From Flagellimonas sp947499585 (GTDB taxonomy: Bacteria > Bacteroidota > Bacteroidia > Flavobacteriales > Flavobacteriaceae): a stretch of 64,000 nt of DNA. The DNA lies in the NCBI RefSeq assembly GCF_044596045.1, contig NZ_CP138995.1, forward strand, positions 3,534,001 through 3,598,000, written 5' to 3'. Both the position numbers and the translations under genes were made by a program. The notes under the pieces were generated by a model, which saw only the letters and a program-made list of their open reading frames with translations, did no database searches and was not told the origin of the DNA. Positions 33,626-41,489 of this stretch are shown piece after piece. The first letter of the stretch is position 1, and every line of letters starts with the position of its first letter.

Positions 33626-35581
33626 TTAAATCAGGTTTACATCTGTTAGTACTTCTAAAACTGCTGGTCCATTTTCATTGTACAATGCCTTCATTGCAGC
33701 CTCCAAATCATCTTGATTTTCAACCCGTTTTCCCCAAGCTCCACAAGATTGAGCAAATTCAGCAAAGTTTGGGTTAGAAAGTGAGGTTTTCCAAACATCA
33801 AATTCTCCTGCACGTTGTTCTTTAGAAATTTTACCAAGTTCATGATTGTTCAAAACAATAAGCTTTACAGGCATATTATACTTTACCAATGTGGTAATTT
33901 CTGCTAAATATTGACATAGCCCTCCATCCCCAGCAACGGCAACTACTGGTCTAGAATCTCCAACCGCTGTCCAAGCACCAATGGCCGCAGGTAATGCAAA
34001 TCCAATAGAACCTAAATAACCAGACATTAAAAAATCTTGATTTGTAGGTTCAAAATAACGACCAAAGGAATAGGCATTGTTGCCTACATCAACACACATT
34101 ACTGCATTTTCAGGAGTCAATTTATTCATCGTTTCAAAAACAGCAATGGAACTGACTCCATTATCCGATGTTTCTAAAAGTCGTTTTGCCTTTTCTTCTT
34201 TCCAAATCTTCCAACGTTCAGCTATTTCTGGAGTTTGATCTACGGTGTTTATATTTCCGTTTAGTTCATCTTCAAAAATTTCAAGGGTTCTTGATATTTC
34301 ACCCCAAACAGCAACTTCAACTTTATGAAATTTACTTAATGCCATAGGATCAAAGTCAACCTGAATAATGGGTTTCTTGGGGGTTATTCCGGTGTGATTG
34401 GAGAATGAAGCTCCAAAAACAAGCAATAAATCGGATTCATTCATAAACCAAGAAGCAATGGGAGTACCACTGCGCCCCAAAACACCACCACCAAGGCGAT
34501 GATTATCAGCAATTAGACCCTTACCCTTAAAAGTTGTGACCACCGTCGCATTTAAGCGTTCTGCAAACTTTACAATGGCCTTTTTATGTGCTCTAGCCCC
34601 ATGACCCATTACAATTACAGGGCGTTTTGACTTTTTTATCAATTCAACTGCATCATTTACGGCCTCTTTTGGAGGTGCAATTTCCATAGCCGTAATTCGC
34701 TTATCTGGTGTTTGCGCTTTTTCATTGGGTTTGGCCAATCTTTCTTGAACCTCATCAGGAAAAGTCAAATGAGAAACATCTCGCTTTAAAATAGCGTTCT
34801 TTACCGCCAAAGACATCAATTCCGCATGTTTACTGTCACTTTGTACACGTTGATTGAATTCGGCAACAGTACTAAAACCTCTTACCAAATCCACTTCTTG
34901 AAAATTTCCTGTTCCTACCACCTGAGTGGCTACTTGACCTGTTAAAGCCAAAAGCGGTGCTCTATCTACCTTTGCATCCCACATACCCGTATACATATTG
35001 GTAGCTCCAGGACCAGCGATTGAAAAGCATGCTGCAGGCTTGCCGGTTAGTTTTCCATAGGCAGAAGCTGCAAATGCAGCAGCACCTTCATGCCGTATAC
35101 CGTAAAAGTTTAACTTTCCTTTCTGCTCCTGACGCTTCATGGCATCGGCAAAACCTAGATTGGAATGCCCTACCATTCCAAAAACTTTGGTCACACCCCA
35201 GTTTACCATGGTTTCTGCCATAATATCTGAAACCGTAGTCTTATGGGTATCTTCCTCTTCTACCCCAACATAAATGGCGTTGTTTTCTTCTTTAACTTCA
35301 AAAGTTTCTATTCCATCATCATAACCCCCTGGAGGCAAGCCTGTACAAGGATCAAAATCCCAACCATGCCATGGACAGCGGAGCATTCCATTTTCAATAG
35401 ACCCTTCACCCAATGGTCCTCCTTGGTGTGGACATCTATTGTCCAATGCAGAAAACTTGCCTTTAAAATGGGTCAAACAAATTCCTTTGTGGGCAGCAGT
35501 CACCGTTTTAACCCTCCCTTCTGGAAGTTCCTTTTTATTGTCCAATACTTTATGCCAAATCGTTTTTTTTGAAGAAGCCAT
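33626..35581 (-). CDS. Rieske [2Fe-2S] domain fused to a thiamine-diphosphate enzyme
   Basis: 651 residues. Residues 1-110 are a Rieske domain with Cys50/His52 (CPHQGGPLGEG) and Cys69/His72 (CPWHGWDF). From about 115 the protein is a complete thiamine-diphosphate enzyme of the acetolactate synthase/pyruvate oxidase family. The activating Glu165 is in GIRHEGAAAF, a Rossmann middle domain contains VIVMGHGARAH, and the cofactor motif GDGGLCQYL (551-559) ends at the NN pair (578-579). It should act on a 2-oxo acid or a related aldehyde, and the iron-sulfur centre could carry electrons from it. I know of no characterised protein with this fusion. No signal peptide is seen, so it is cytosolic. Confidence 0.9.
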   Translation of the reverse strand: MASSKKTIWHKVLDNKKELPEGRVKTVTAAHKGICLTHFKGKFSALDNRCPHQGGPLGEGSIENGMLRCPWHGWDFDPCTGLPPGGYDDGIETFEVKEENNAIYVGVEEEDTHKTTVSDIMAETMVNWGVTKVFGMVGHSNLGFADAMKRQEQKGKLNFYGIRHEGAAAFAASAYGKLTGKPAACFSIAGPGATNMYTGMWDAKVDRAPLLALTGQVATQVVGTGNFQEVDLVRGFSTVAEFNQRVQSDSKHAELMSLAVKNAILKRDVSHLTFPDEVQERLAKPNEKAQTPDKRITAMEIAPPKEAVNDAVELIKKSKRPVIVMGHGARAHKKAIVKFAERLNATVVTTFKGKGLIADNHRLGGGVLGRSGTPIASWFMNESDLLLVFGASFSNHTGITPKKPIIQVDFDPMALSKFHKVEVAVWGEISRTLEIFEDELNGNINTVDQTPEIAERWKIWKEEKAKRLLETSDNGVSSIAVFETMNKLTPENAVMCVDVGNNAYSFGRYFEPTNQDFLMSGYLGSIGFALPAAIGAWTAVGDSRPVVAVAGDGGLCQYLAEITTLVKYNMPVKLIVLNNHELGKISKEQRAGEFDVWKTSLSNPNFAEFAQSCGAWGKRVENQDDLEAAMKALYNENGPAVLEVLTDVNLI

Positions 35582-35607
35582 AGTTAGTTGTTATTTTTTC
35601 AAGTTAA

Positions 35608-36849
35608 TCAGTTAGTTTTAAGTAATCTCGACACTACCTTATCAATGGTAAGCCCTTGCACTATAATTGAGAAAACCACAACACAATAGGTAACAAAAAT
35701 CAATGCCTCCCTAAATTCTCCATCTGGTAAAGTCAATGCAAGTGCAATTGAAATTCCTCCTCGTAAACCTGCCCAAGTCAATATGGTCATTTTATTCTTA
35801 TTGCTGCGGTGTTCTTTTTTCAAAAATATGTTTGAAATAAAAACAGAAATATATCTTGAAAAGAGCACAATCGGAATTGCTACTAGTCCAGCAATTAAAT
35901 AATTTAGTTGAAAATCAAGGCTCACTATTTCCAGTCCTATCAAAACAAACAGGATAGCATTCAGAATTTCGTCCAAGACCATCCAAAATACATTCATGTT
36001 TTCTTTTAATGGTTCACTTTTACAAGATTTATGCAGATAATCACCAATCATTAATCCCATAACTACCATCGCCAATGCTCCAGAAACATGAATTAATGAA
36101 GCCAGCCAATATCCTCCCATAACAATAGCTATGGAGATATGCACCGCCACAATGGGTGATTCATATATTCTATTGAGAAAAAGTTTACCGATATATCCCA
36201 AGACAAACCCCAAGGCAATTCCTCCAAAAGCTTCTTGGGCAAATTCTAAAAAGATATGTGACGGTTCAACGCCATGGCCGCCAGTCATAGTAGCTATGGA
36301 TAAAAGTGATATAAAAACCACGATTCCCACACCATCATTGAATAAGGACTCGCCTACTATCTTGATTTCCAAATCCTTTGGAGCTCCAGCTTTTTTCAGT
36401 AATGCCAGAACAGCAATAGGGTCTGTTGGGGAGATTAGAGAACCAAAAACAAGACAATATATATAGTCTACATTCAGGCCAAAAAAACCACTTACAAAAT
36501 AAAACAATGTTCCAATTAGAAAAGTGGAGATTAAAACCCCTACTGAGGCATATATAAGGACAGGGCCTTTTTCTTCGAGCAGATTGTGAAGATTTACATG
36601 TATAGAGCCGGCAAAAAGTAAAAAGCTCAGTAGAAAATCAAACAAAATTGTTCTAAAGTCAATTTCGTCAATAACCGAACAGACACTGACAAAAGCCTCA
36701 TGATCAATAAAATTAAGGGCTCCAATCAATAATGAAGCTACAATTGCTAAAAGCATGACACCGATAGTATCTGGAAGCTTCAGTACTTTTTTATTGATAA
36801 AGCTGAGTAAGGAGGATAGGGCTACTATGCCCGTGAAAATTTGAAACAT
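35608..36849 (-). CDS. Cation/proton antiporter, CPA1 family
   Basis: 413 residues with about twelve hydrophobic segments in the inner membrane. The ion-binding region reads GESLFNDGVGIVVFISL, with the conserved Asn-Asp pair of CPA1 exchangers, preceded by GSLISPTDPIAVLALLKKAG. It probably exchanges Na+ or K+ for protons. It lies between the two cytosolic Rieske fusion genes (gaps of 26 and 12 bases), an unexpected place for an antiporter and a hint that the system alters internal pH or ion balance. The protein ends soon after the last membrane segment, without a regulatory tail. Confidence 0.9.
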   Translation of the reverse strand: MFQIFTGIVALSSLLSFINKKVLKLPDTIGVMLLAIVASLLIGALNFIDHEAFVSVCSVIDEIDFRTILFDFLLSFLLFAGSIHVNLHNLLEEKGPVLIYASVGVLISTFLIGTLFYFVSGFFGLNVDYIYCLVFGSLISPTDPIAVLALLKKAGAPKDLEIKIVGESLFNDGVGIVVFISLLSIATMTGGHGVEPSHIFLEFAQEAFGGIALGFVLGYIGKLFLNRIYESPIVAVHISIAIVMGGYWLASLIHVSGALAMVVMGLMIGDYLHKSCKSEPLKENMNVFWMVLDEILNAILFVLIGLEIVSLDFQLNYLIAGLVAIPIVLFSRYISVFISNIFLKKEHRSNKNKMTILTWAGLRGGISIALALTLPDGEFREALIFVTYCVVVFSIIVQGLTIDKVVSRLLKTN

Positions 36850-36861
36850 ATGGCTTAGAAT

Positions 36862-38475
36862 TTAGCGAACTCCCGCATAATTGATTCCTGTTAGGTCATG
36901 CATGTCCTTATTAAAAGTAGACAGGTCATTATGATTAAATTTTGAAACATCATCATAACCACAGGAACGTGCCACTACTTTAATTAAATCATTAGTGGCG
37001 CTGAAAAAATTATGCAATTGTTTGGCCGAAGAATCAATGATCAATCTACTTCTCAGGCTTTCTTTTTGTGTAGCGATACCCACAGGGCAATTATTGCTCC
37101 CGCACGCACGCATACCCAAACAACCTATTGCCTGAATGGCGGAATTTGAAACAGCTATGGCATCTGCTCCCAACATCATCGCTTTTGAAAAGTCTTCTGC
37201 AATCCGCAGTCCTCCGGTAATAATGAGTGTAACATCTGTAGCTCCTACTTTATCTAAATACTTTCTGGCTCTTGCCAATGCAGGAATTGTAGGAACATTA
37301 ATATTGTCTCGAAGAATTGTTGGTGCTGAACCTGTTCCGCCTCCGCGTCCGTCTAAAATGATGTAATCTACTCCAACATCCAATGCAAACTGAATGTCTT
37401 TTTCAATATGACTTGCCGCAATTTTAAACCCTATTGGTATTCCTCCTGTACGTTCTCTAACTTTTTCGGCAAAGGATTTAAAATCCTTCACTCCATGAAA
37501 ATCTGGGAAGGTTGCAGGGCTAATAGCGGTTTCGCCTTCTTTTAATCCTCTTACTTCGGCTATTTCTTTGCTTACCTTATTCCCAGGCAAATGTCCGCCT
37601 GTGCCTGTTTTAGCCCCTTGCCCTCCTTTAAAATGAAAGGCTTGTACATTATCCAGTTTATCCCATGAAAAACCAAACTGTGCCGAGGCCAATTCATAAA
37701 AATATCTGGAGTTATTTTTTTGCTCATCTGGCAACATCCCTCCTTCTCCAGAACAAATTCCTGTTCCGGCCATCTCGGCTCCTTTAGATAGCGCAATTTT
37801 TGCTTCTCTAGATAGTGCACCAAAACTCATATCGCTTACAAACAGGGGTATATCCAAAACCAGTGGCTTTTTGGATTTTGGGCCAATAGTCACTTTTGTT
37901 TCCACTTCTTCATGATCTAAAAGAGGTCTGCTTGCCAGCTGTGCCGGCAAAAACTGGATATCGCTCCATTTGGGCAAGGTATTTCTATCCACACCCATGG
38001 ATGAGGAAAACCCGTGATGTCCTAGATTCTTAAGGCCGTTTTGGGCCAATTCCTTGATATAGCCAGTATAGGGTTCGGTATCTTCAGGATGTGTGTCTGC
38101 GTACGTACCTAAATAGGCATCCCTATCGAAAGGTTGTGGGTGTTCATTTTCAAAAGCTGCTATTTCATGTTCATCAACTTGTAATGAATCACCTTCAACA
38201 TGCTCTTGAAACTTATGAAGTTGTTCGCTATTGTTATATTCACTTATTCCTGTGTCGTACCGATAATCCCATCCATGAACTCCGCAAATAAGATTCTGAC
38301 CCTCAACATGGCCATCCGCTAAAAGAGCTCCTCTGTGATGACAACGGCCATATAAAACAGATATACCTGTTTCGTGCTTTATAATGACTAAATCTGTGTT
38401 TTTGACTATGGCATAGGCTGGGGTTTTTTCTTGAAGGGTCGAAATCTTGGCAATCTCGATAAGCTTTTTTGACAT
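36862..38475 (-). CDS. Rieske domain fused to an FMN glutamate-synthase-type domain
   Basis: 537 residues. Residues 1-110 form a Rieske domain of a divergent kind, with Cys45/His47 in CHHRGALLADG and Cys64/His67 in CGVHGWDY. Residues about 150-525 match the FMN-binding synthase domain of glutamate synthase: LFVSDMSFGALSREAK, GEGGMLPDEQ, ILDGRGGGTGSAP and the cluster motif CLGMRACGSNNCPVG, whose three Cys ligate a [3Fe-4S] centre in GltB. The glutaminase domain is absent, so it is not an ordinary GOGAT. It is the first gene of the operon. The substrate is unknown. A cytosolic Rieske-to-FMN electron route is the natural reading. Confidence 0.9.
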   Translation of the reverse strand: MSKKLIEIAKISTLQEKTPAYAIVKNTDLVIIKHETGISVLYGRCHHRGALLADGHVEGQNLICGVHGWDYRYDTGISEYNNSEQLHKFQEHVEGDSLQVDEHEIAAFENEHPQPFDRDAYLGTYADTHPEDTEPYTGYIKELAQNGLKNLGHHGFSSSMGVDRNTLPKWSDIQFLPAQLASRPLLDHEEVETKVTIGPKSKKPLVLDIPLFVSDMSFGALSREAKIALSKGAEMAGTGICSGEGGMLPDEQKNNSRYFYELASAQFGFSWDKLDNVQAFHFKGGQGAKTGTGGHLPGNKVSKEIAEVRGLKEGETAISPATFPDFHGVKDFKSFAEKVRERTGGIPIGFKIAASHIEKDIQFALDVGVDYIILDGRGGGTGSAPTILRDNINVPTIPALARARKYLDKVGATDVTLIITGGLRIAEDFSKAMMLGADAIAVSNSAIQAIGCLGMRACGSNNCPVGIATQKESLRSRLIIDSSAKQLHNFFSATNDLIKVVARSCGYDDVSKFNHNDLSTFNKDMHDLTGINYAGVR

Positions 38476-38633
38476 GGATGGTTGACTATTAGTGATTGGT
38501 TAGACTTGAATGTTATGTCGAACAATTTTAACATTCATTACAACAGTAAGTTAGTGCTAATACCAATGCCATGGGTTAAAGACCATCAAAATATGTCGGC
38601 TGTGGTAAATCTATCTCATTTTTTCATAAAAGA

Positions 38634-38662
38634 AAACCCAAGTGTAATGTACACTTGGGTTT
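38634..38662. terminator. Strong 13-bp hairpin upstream of the Rieske operon
   Basis: AAACCCAAGTGTA (38634-38646) pairs perfectly with TACACTTGGGTTT (38650-38662) around an ATG loop. Flanking sequence is A-rich on the left and TTTCTTAT on the right. It may be a second terminator behind the Spy-like gene or a regulatory structure in the Rieske operon leader. Confidence 0.5.
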
Positions 38663-38809
38663 CTTATCAACCAAAATTTAATCATCAATCAAAATGTAAA
38701 TAACAACCTCATATCTACCCAAAATGAAATTTAGGATAGATAATTTTACATTTCCATCTACTTATTTAGATGTGTCTTTTACTAAAAACTTGTGGTCTTC
38801 AATAAAAAT

Positions 38810-38831
38810 GCTTGGAAAAATATTTCCAAGC
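38810..38831 (-). terminator. Terminator of the sigma/anti-sigma/Spy-like operon
   Basis: GCTTGGAAA (38810-38818) pairs with TTTCCAAGC (38823-38831) around AATA. On the reverse strand the stem is followed by ATTTTTATT. It lies 35 bases past the stop of the Spy-like gene. Confidence 0.8.
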
Positions 38832-38865
38832 TCTATAAACTAGTACTGTTTCAATATTTTAGTGT

Positions 38866-39318
38866 CTAGTGTGGTCGCATTCCTTTTCTGTGTCGATGTA
38901 ACGCATTGGATATTATTTTATCCAATTTAGCTTTTTGCTCTGGTGTACAAATCTCACCAACTTCTTTAAAATGATTAAACACATTTAACTCTTTGTCTTT
39001 ACTCAGTTGTGCAATTAAAGTAGTAATGGAATCTACTTGTCCTGTAGTAAAGTTTTTGTCTCCAATACCATTAAAGAGTTCATCTTTAAGTCTTCTAGAT
39101 TGCTCATCCAAAACCCGCATGGACTTAAAATGTGCTTTACTCAATTTTCTAAATTCTTGCATTTGATTCTCATCAAAGCGCAATTCTTTAACTATAAAAT
39201 CTCCTGGGGGGCCTGGGGGTCTTCTTTCCGGTCCTTGTCCAAATAGCATAAAAAGGAGTATACCATTCATAACAACCAAAAAAAGTAAGAGAAGACCTAA
39301 GAGTAGATTTTTTTTCAT
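38866..39318 (-). CDS. Spy/CpxP-like periplasmic protein
   Basis: 150 residues. An N-terminal hydrophobic segment (LLLGLLLLFLVVMNGILLFML) serves as anchor or signal. A Pro/Gly stretch (ERRPPGPPGD) and a helical domain follow, with FDENQMQEFRKLSKAHFKSM and GEICTPEQKAKLDKII, the latter resembling the LTxxQ repeats of Spy/CpxP. The end is His-rich (NALHRHRKGMRPH). Such proteins sense or buffer misfolded proteins or metals and often accompany ECF sigma factors. It follows the anti-sigma-like gene by seven bases. Confidence 0.8.
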   Translation of the reverse strand: MKKNLLLGLLLLFLVVMNGILLFMLFGQGPERRPPGPPGDFIVKELRFDENQMQEFRKLSKAHFKSMRVLDEQSRRLKDELFNGIGDKNFTTGQVDSITTLIAQLSKDKELNVFNHFKEVGEICTPEQKAKLDKIISNALHRHRKGMRPH

Positions 39319-39325
39319 TCCGTTC

Positions 39326-39643
39326 TTAATTTAAAATAGAATTATCTTCATCAAAAGAAAGGCCATATGACTGCGCAAATGCCTCTATCTCCTCTATTTG
39401 ATTGTTATTGTTATAAATATATAGTGCTCCAAAATTTAAAACAGCAAAAACAACCAACGCTGCAATTTGATATTTGGGTGAAAACCAATCCAATACGTTT
39501 GAAGCTTCATTTACTTCATTGTCGTTAGACAACCTATTAAGCACTCTATACTTAAAAAACAGAGGAGTATTCACCGCTTCAATATGAGATACCTTTTCTA
39601 GGACCTCATCAATTTTTTGTTGTGTATTTTTTTTACCATCCAT
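39326..39643 (-). CDS. Putative anti-sigma factor-like membrane protein
   Basis: 105 residues. A cytosolic N-terminal helix-rich part of about 70 residues (QQKIDEVLEKVSHIEAVNTP) precedes a single transmembrane segment (YQIAALVVFAVLNFGALYIY) and a short acidic exported tail. The position between an ECF sigma gene (52 bases upstream) and a Spy-like gene (seven bases downstream) suggests that it binds and holds the sigma factor. No zinc-anti-sigma motif (HxxxCxxC) is present, so the assignment is by context. Confidence 0.6.
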   Translation of the reverse strand: MDGKKNTQQKIDEVLEKVSHIEAVNTPLFFKYRVLNRLSNDNEVNEASNVLDWFSPKYQIAALVVFAVLNFGALYIYNNNNQIEEIEAFAQSYGLSFDEDNSILN

Positions 39644-39695
39644 GATTTTTAATGTTATATAGTTTTAGATGTATTTTTTTGTTCAACCTTGCGGC

Positions 39696-40274
39696 TTAGG
39701 ATTCATTTTTATAATATTCTGTTAAAATCTTCTGCAAATTCTTTTTTGCCCTGAACAACAATGACTCAATTGAGGATACACTTTTTTCGGTAACCTCACT
39801 CACTTCTTTGTAGCTCATTCCATCAACTTTATGCAATGTGAATACAACTTTTTGTGCCTCTGGAAGCTTATTGATCGCATTGAATAAAAGCTCACTCTTC
39901 TCCTTGTTTTCTAGTTGAATCCCCGGGTGATTGAATTCTGTAAAATAGGAAGATTTATCAACGGGTATGTTCCCGCCTGTAATCGACTGCATAAAACCAA
40001 AACGCTTCTTGGTGCTTTTCTTTCTTATGAATTCCAAACTCTTGTTCACAGAAATCCTATATATCCAAGTGGAAAGTTTGGAGTCGCCCTTGAACTTTTT
40101 AATGGAGTTATAAACCTCTACAAAAACTTCCTGAGCAATATCTTCAGCATCCTCCTTGTTGGGAACAAATGAGAGACAAGTATTAAAGACCTTGCTTTGG
40201 TAATCATCTAACAATCTACTGTAAGCGGATTGTTTCTGCTCTCTAAGATCCGCTAAAAACTGCTTGTCCTCCAA
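39696..40274 (-). CDS. ECF-type RNA polymerase sigma factor
   Basis: 192 residues. Region 2 contains YQSKVFNTCLSFVPNKEDAE and DIAQEVFVEVYNSIKKFKG, with TWIYRISVNKSLEFIRK. A longer-than-usual linker follows, then region 4 with LPEAQKVVFTLHKVDGMSYK and VSEVTEKSVSSIESLLFRAK. It directs transcription in response to an envelope signal. The two genes behind it look like its anti-sigma partner and a periplasmic sensor. The EF-hand/SCO operon starts 127 bases away on the other strand and may be part of the regulon. Confidence 0.93.
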   Translation of the reverse strand: MEDKQFLADLREQKQSAYSRLLDDYQSKVFNTCLSFVPNKEDAEDIAQEVFVEVYNSIKKFKGDSKLSTWIYRISVNKSLEFIRKKSTKKRFGFMQSITGGNIPVDKSSYFTEFNHPGIQLENKEKSELLFNAINKLPEAQKVVFTLHKVDGMSYKEVSEVTEKSVSSIESLLFRAKKNLQKILTEYYKNES

Positions 40275-40401
40275 TAAATTATCAAGTTAATCTTAGTGCA
40301 ATTTAGAAGGATTTTTAAAATCAGAATAGAAAAAAATCATCACCGGGCACAAGTTTTTAAAAACAATAGCATCTAAACTTAAAAAGCATAACAATCATAT
40401 T

Positions 40402-40701
40402 ATGAAGAACAGCACTTTAAAGTTAGCAATCTCTATAGGAATAATTGGAATATTGACTTCTTGTAATTTAAAAGCCCAACAGCGAGAAAGAAACTCTGAA
40501 AGAAGAGAACCTCCATCCTTTGATGAGCTTTTAAAAAAAATGGATAAAGATGAAGACGGAAAACTTTCCAAAGCAGAAGTTAAAGGGCCTTTAAAAAATA
40601 ATTTCGACAAAGTTGACTTGAACGAAGATGGTTATATCAACGAAGAGGAATTTAAAAAAGCTCCTAAACCTAAAAGACAAGGAGGTCCCAATAGAAATTA
40701 A
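40402..40701 (+). CDS. EF-hand lipoprotein
   Basis: 99 residues. The SPII signal ends with GILTSC (Cys20). After a charged linker two canonical EF-hand loops appear, DKDEDGKLSKAE and DLNEDGYINEEE, spaced as a pair, followed by a basic, Pro-rich tail. It should bind calcium at the envelope. It is the first gene of an operon with YHYH, MORN-like and SCO proteins and is divergent from the ECF sigma gene. Confidence 0.85.
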   Translation: MKNSTLKLAISIGIIGILTSCNLKAQQRERNSERREPPSFDELLKKMDKDEDGKLSKAEVKGPLKNNFDKVDLNEDGYINEEEFKKAPKPKRQGGPNRN

Positions 40702-40721
40702 CAATCAAAAAAAGTAGTAGT

Positions 40722-41489
40722 ATGAAAACGAACTCAATTTTAACTTTAGCTATATTATTTTCAATAGCAATATTCTCCTGTTCAAGCGATACTGATGATA
40801 CGTTGACAGATGATGGCACCGGTATTGATACCAATGATATAGCATTAACTGAGTTGCCCGCAGCTTTTGCAGCTTTTAATACCGAAGCAACTGATATATA
40901 TTTATCTGATGGAGGCACCACGGTCACCATAGAGACCACCGGTCTACCAAATCACGAAACCGTTTATTGGGGTGAAGGTAATGACGGTTATATAGAAGAA
41001 CCAGATGTAAGACTTACTCCATCAATTATAAGCAGCAATAATAATGCAACAACAATAACTGTTGATGCCATTCCAGATATAGATGGCAGTACCGTGCAGA
41101 CAGAATTAGGAACAATAGGAATAGCAGTTAGTGGTTCTTCCTTGTTCAATGATCAAGAAGGTGGTGGTGCGCTAGATCAGGCAGCTGCAAGTTTAGATTG
41201 GACCGGAGCACATATAGGCCCAGGTGTGTATCACTACCACTTGGAGCCAGTGGCATTTTCTAACGATGATGAAAATTTAGTTGGAGTATTATTGGACGGG
41301 GTATTTATCTATGGTCGAAAGTGTAATTCCACAGGTACCTATCCAACAGATTTAGATTCTTCCGGTGGGCATACATCTGCTACCCAATATACAGATGGTG
41401 AAGAAGAATACCACTATCATATTATTAACGAGGTTTATTCAACAACTGGTTCTTACATTGTATTTGCGGGCCCTTATCAAGGATATTAA
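40722..41489 (+). CDS. YHYH-domain lipoprotein
   Basis: 255 residues. The lipobox is AIFSC (about Cys20), followed by an Asp/Thr-rich linker. The domain has the name-giving histidine pairs VYHYHLEPVAF and EEYHYHIINEVY, and the GVLLDGVFIYG segment between them. YHYH proteins are exported and the His pairs are presumed to bind metal. The start follows the EF-hand gene by 20 bases. The stop is immediately followed by the next ATG. Confidence 0.85.
   Translation: MKTNSILTLAILFSIAIFSCSSDTDDTLTDDGTGIDTNDIALTELPAAFAAFNTEATDIYLSDGGTTVTIETTGLPNHETVYWGEGNDGYIEEPDVRLTPSIISSNNNATTITVDAIPDIDGSTVQTELGTIGIAVSGSSLFNDQEGGGALDQAAASLDWTGAHIGPGVYHYHLEPVAFSNDDENLVGVLLDGVFIYGRKCNSTGTYPTDLDSSGGHTSATQYTDGEEEYHYHIINEVYSTTGSYIVFAGPYQGY

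Larger units (their letters stand above)
38476..38865. other. Intergenic region upstream of the Rieske operon
   Basis: About 390 bases between the leftward Spy-like gene and the first gene of the leftward Rieske operon. It holds two hairpins (38634-38662 and 38810-38831), listed separately. A 73-codon + strand frame at 38482-38703 runs through the first hairpin and has no protein-like features, so I reject it. I found no exact CAAAnnTA (reverse-strand -7) sequence, so the operon promoter is not identified. Confidence 0.5.

Noticed and set aside
38482..38703. 73-codon + strand open frame between the Spy-like gene and the Rieske operon
   Set aside because: It runs through a perfect hairpin, has no signal, domain or promoter and is antisense to the likely operon leader.
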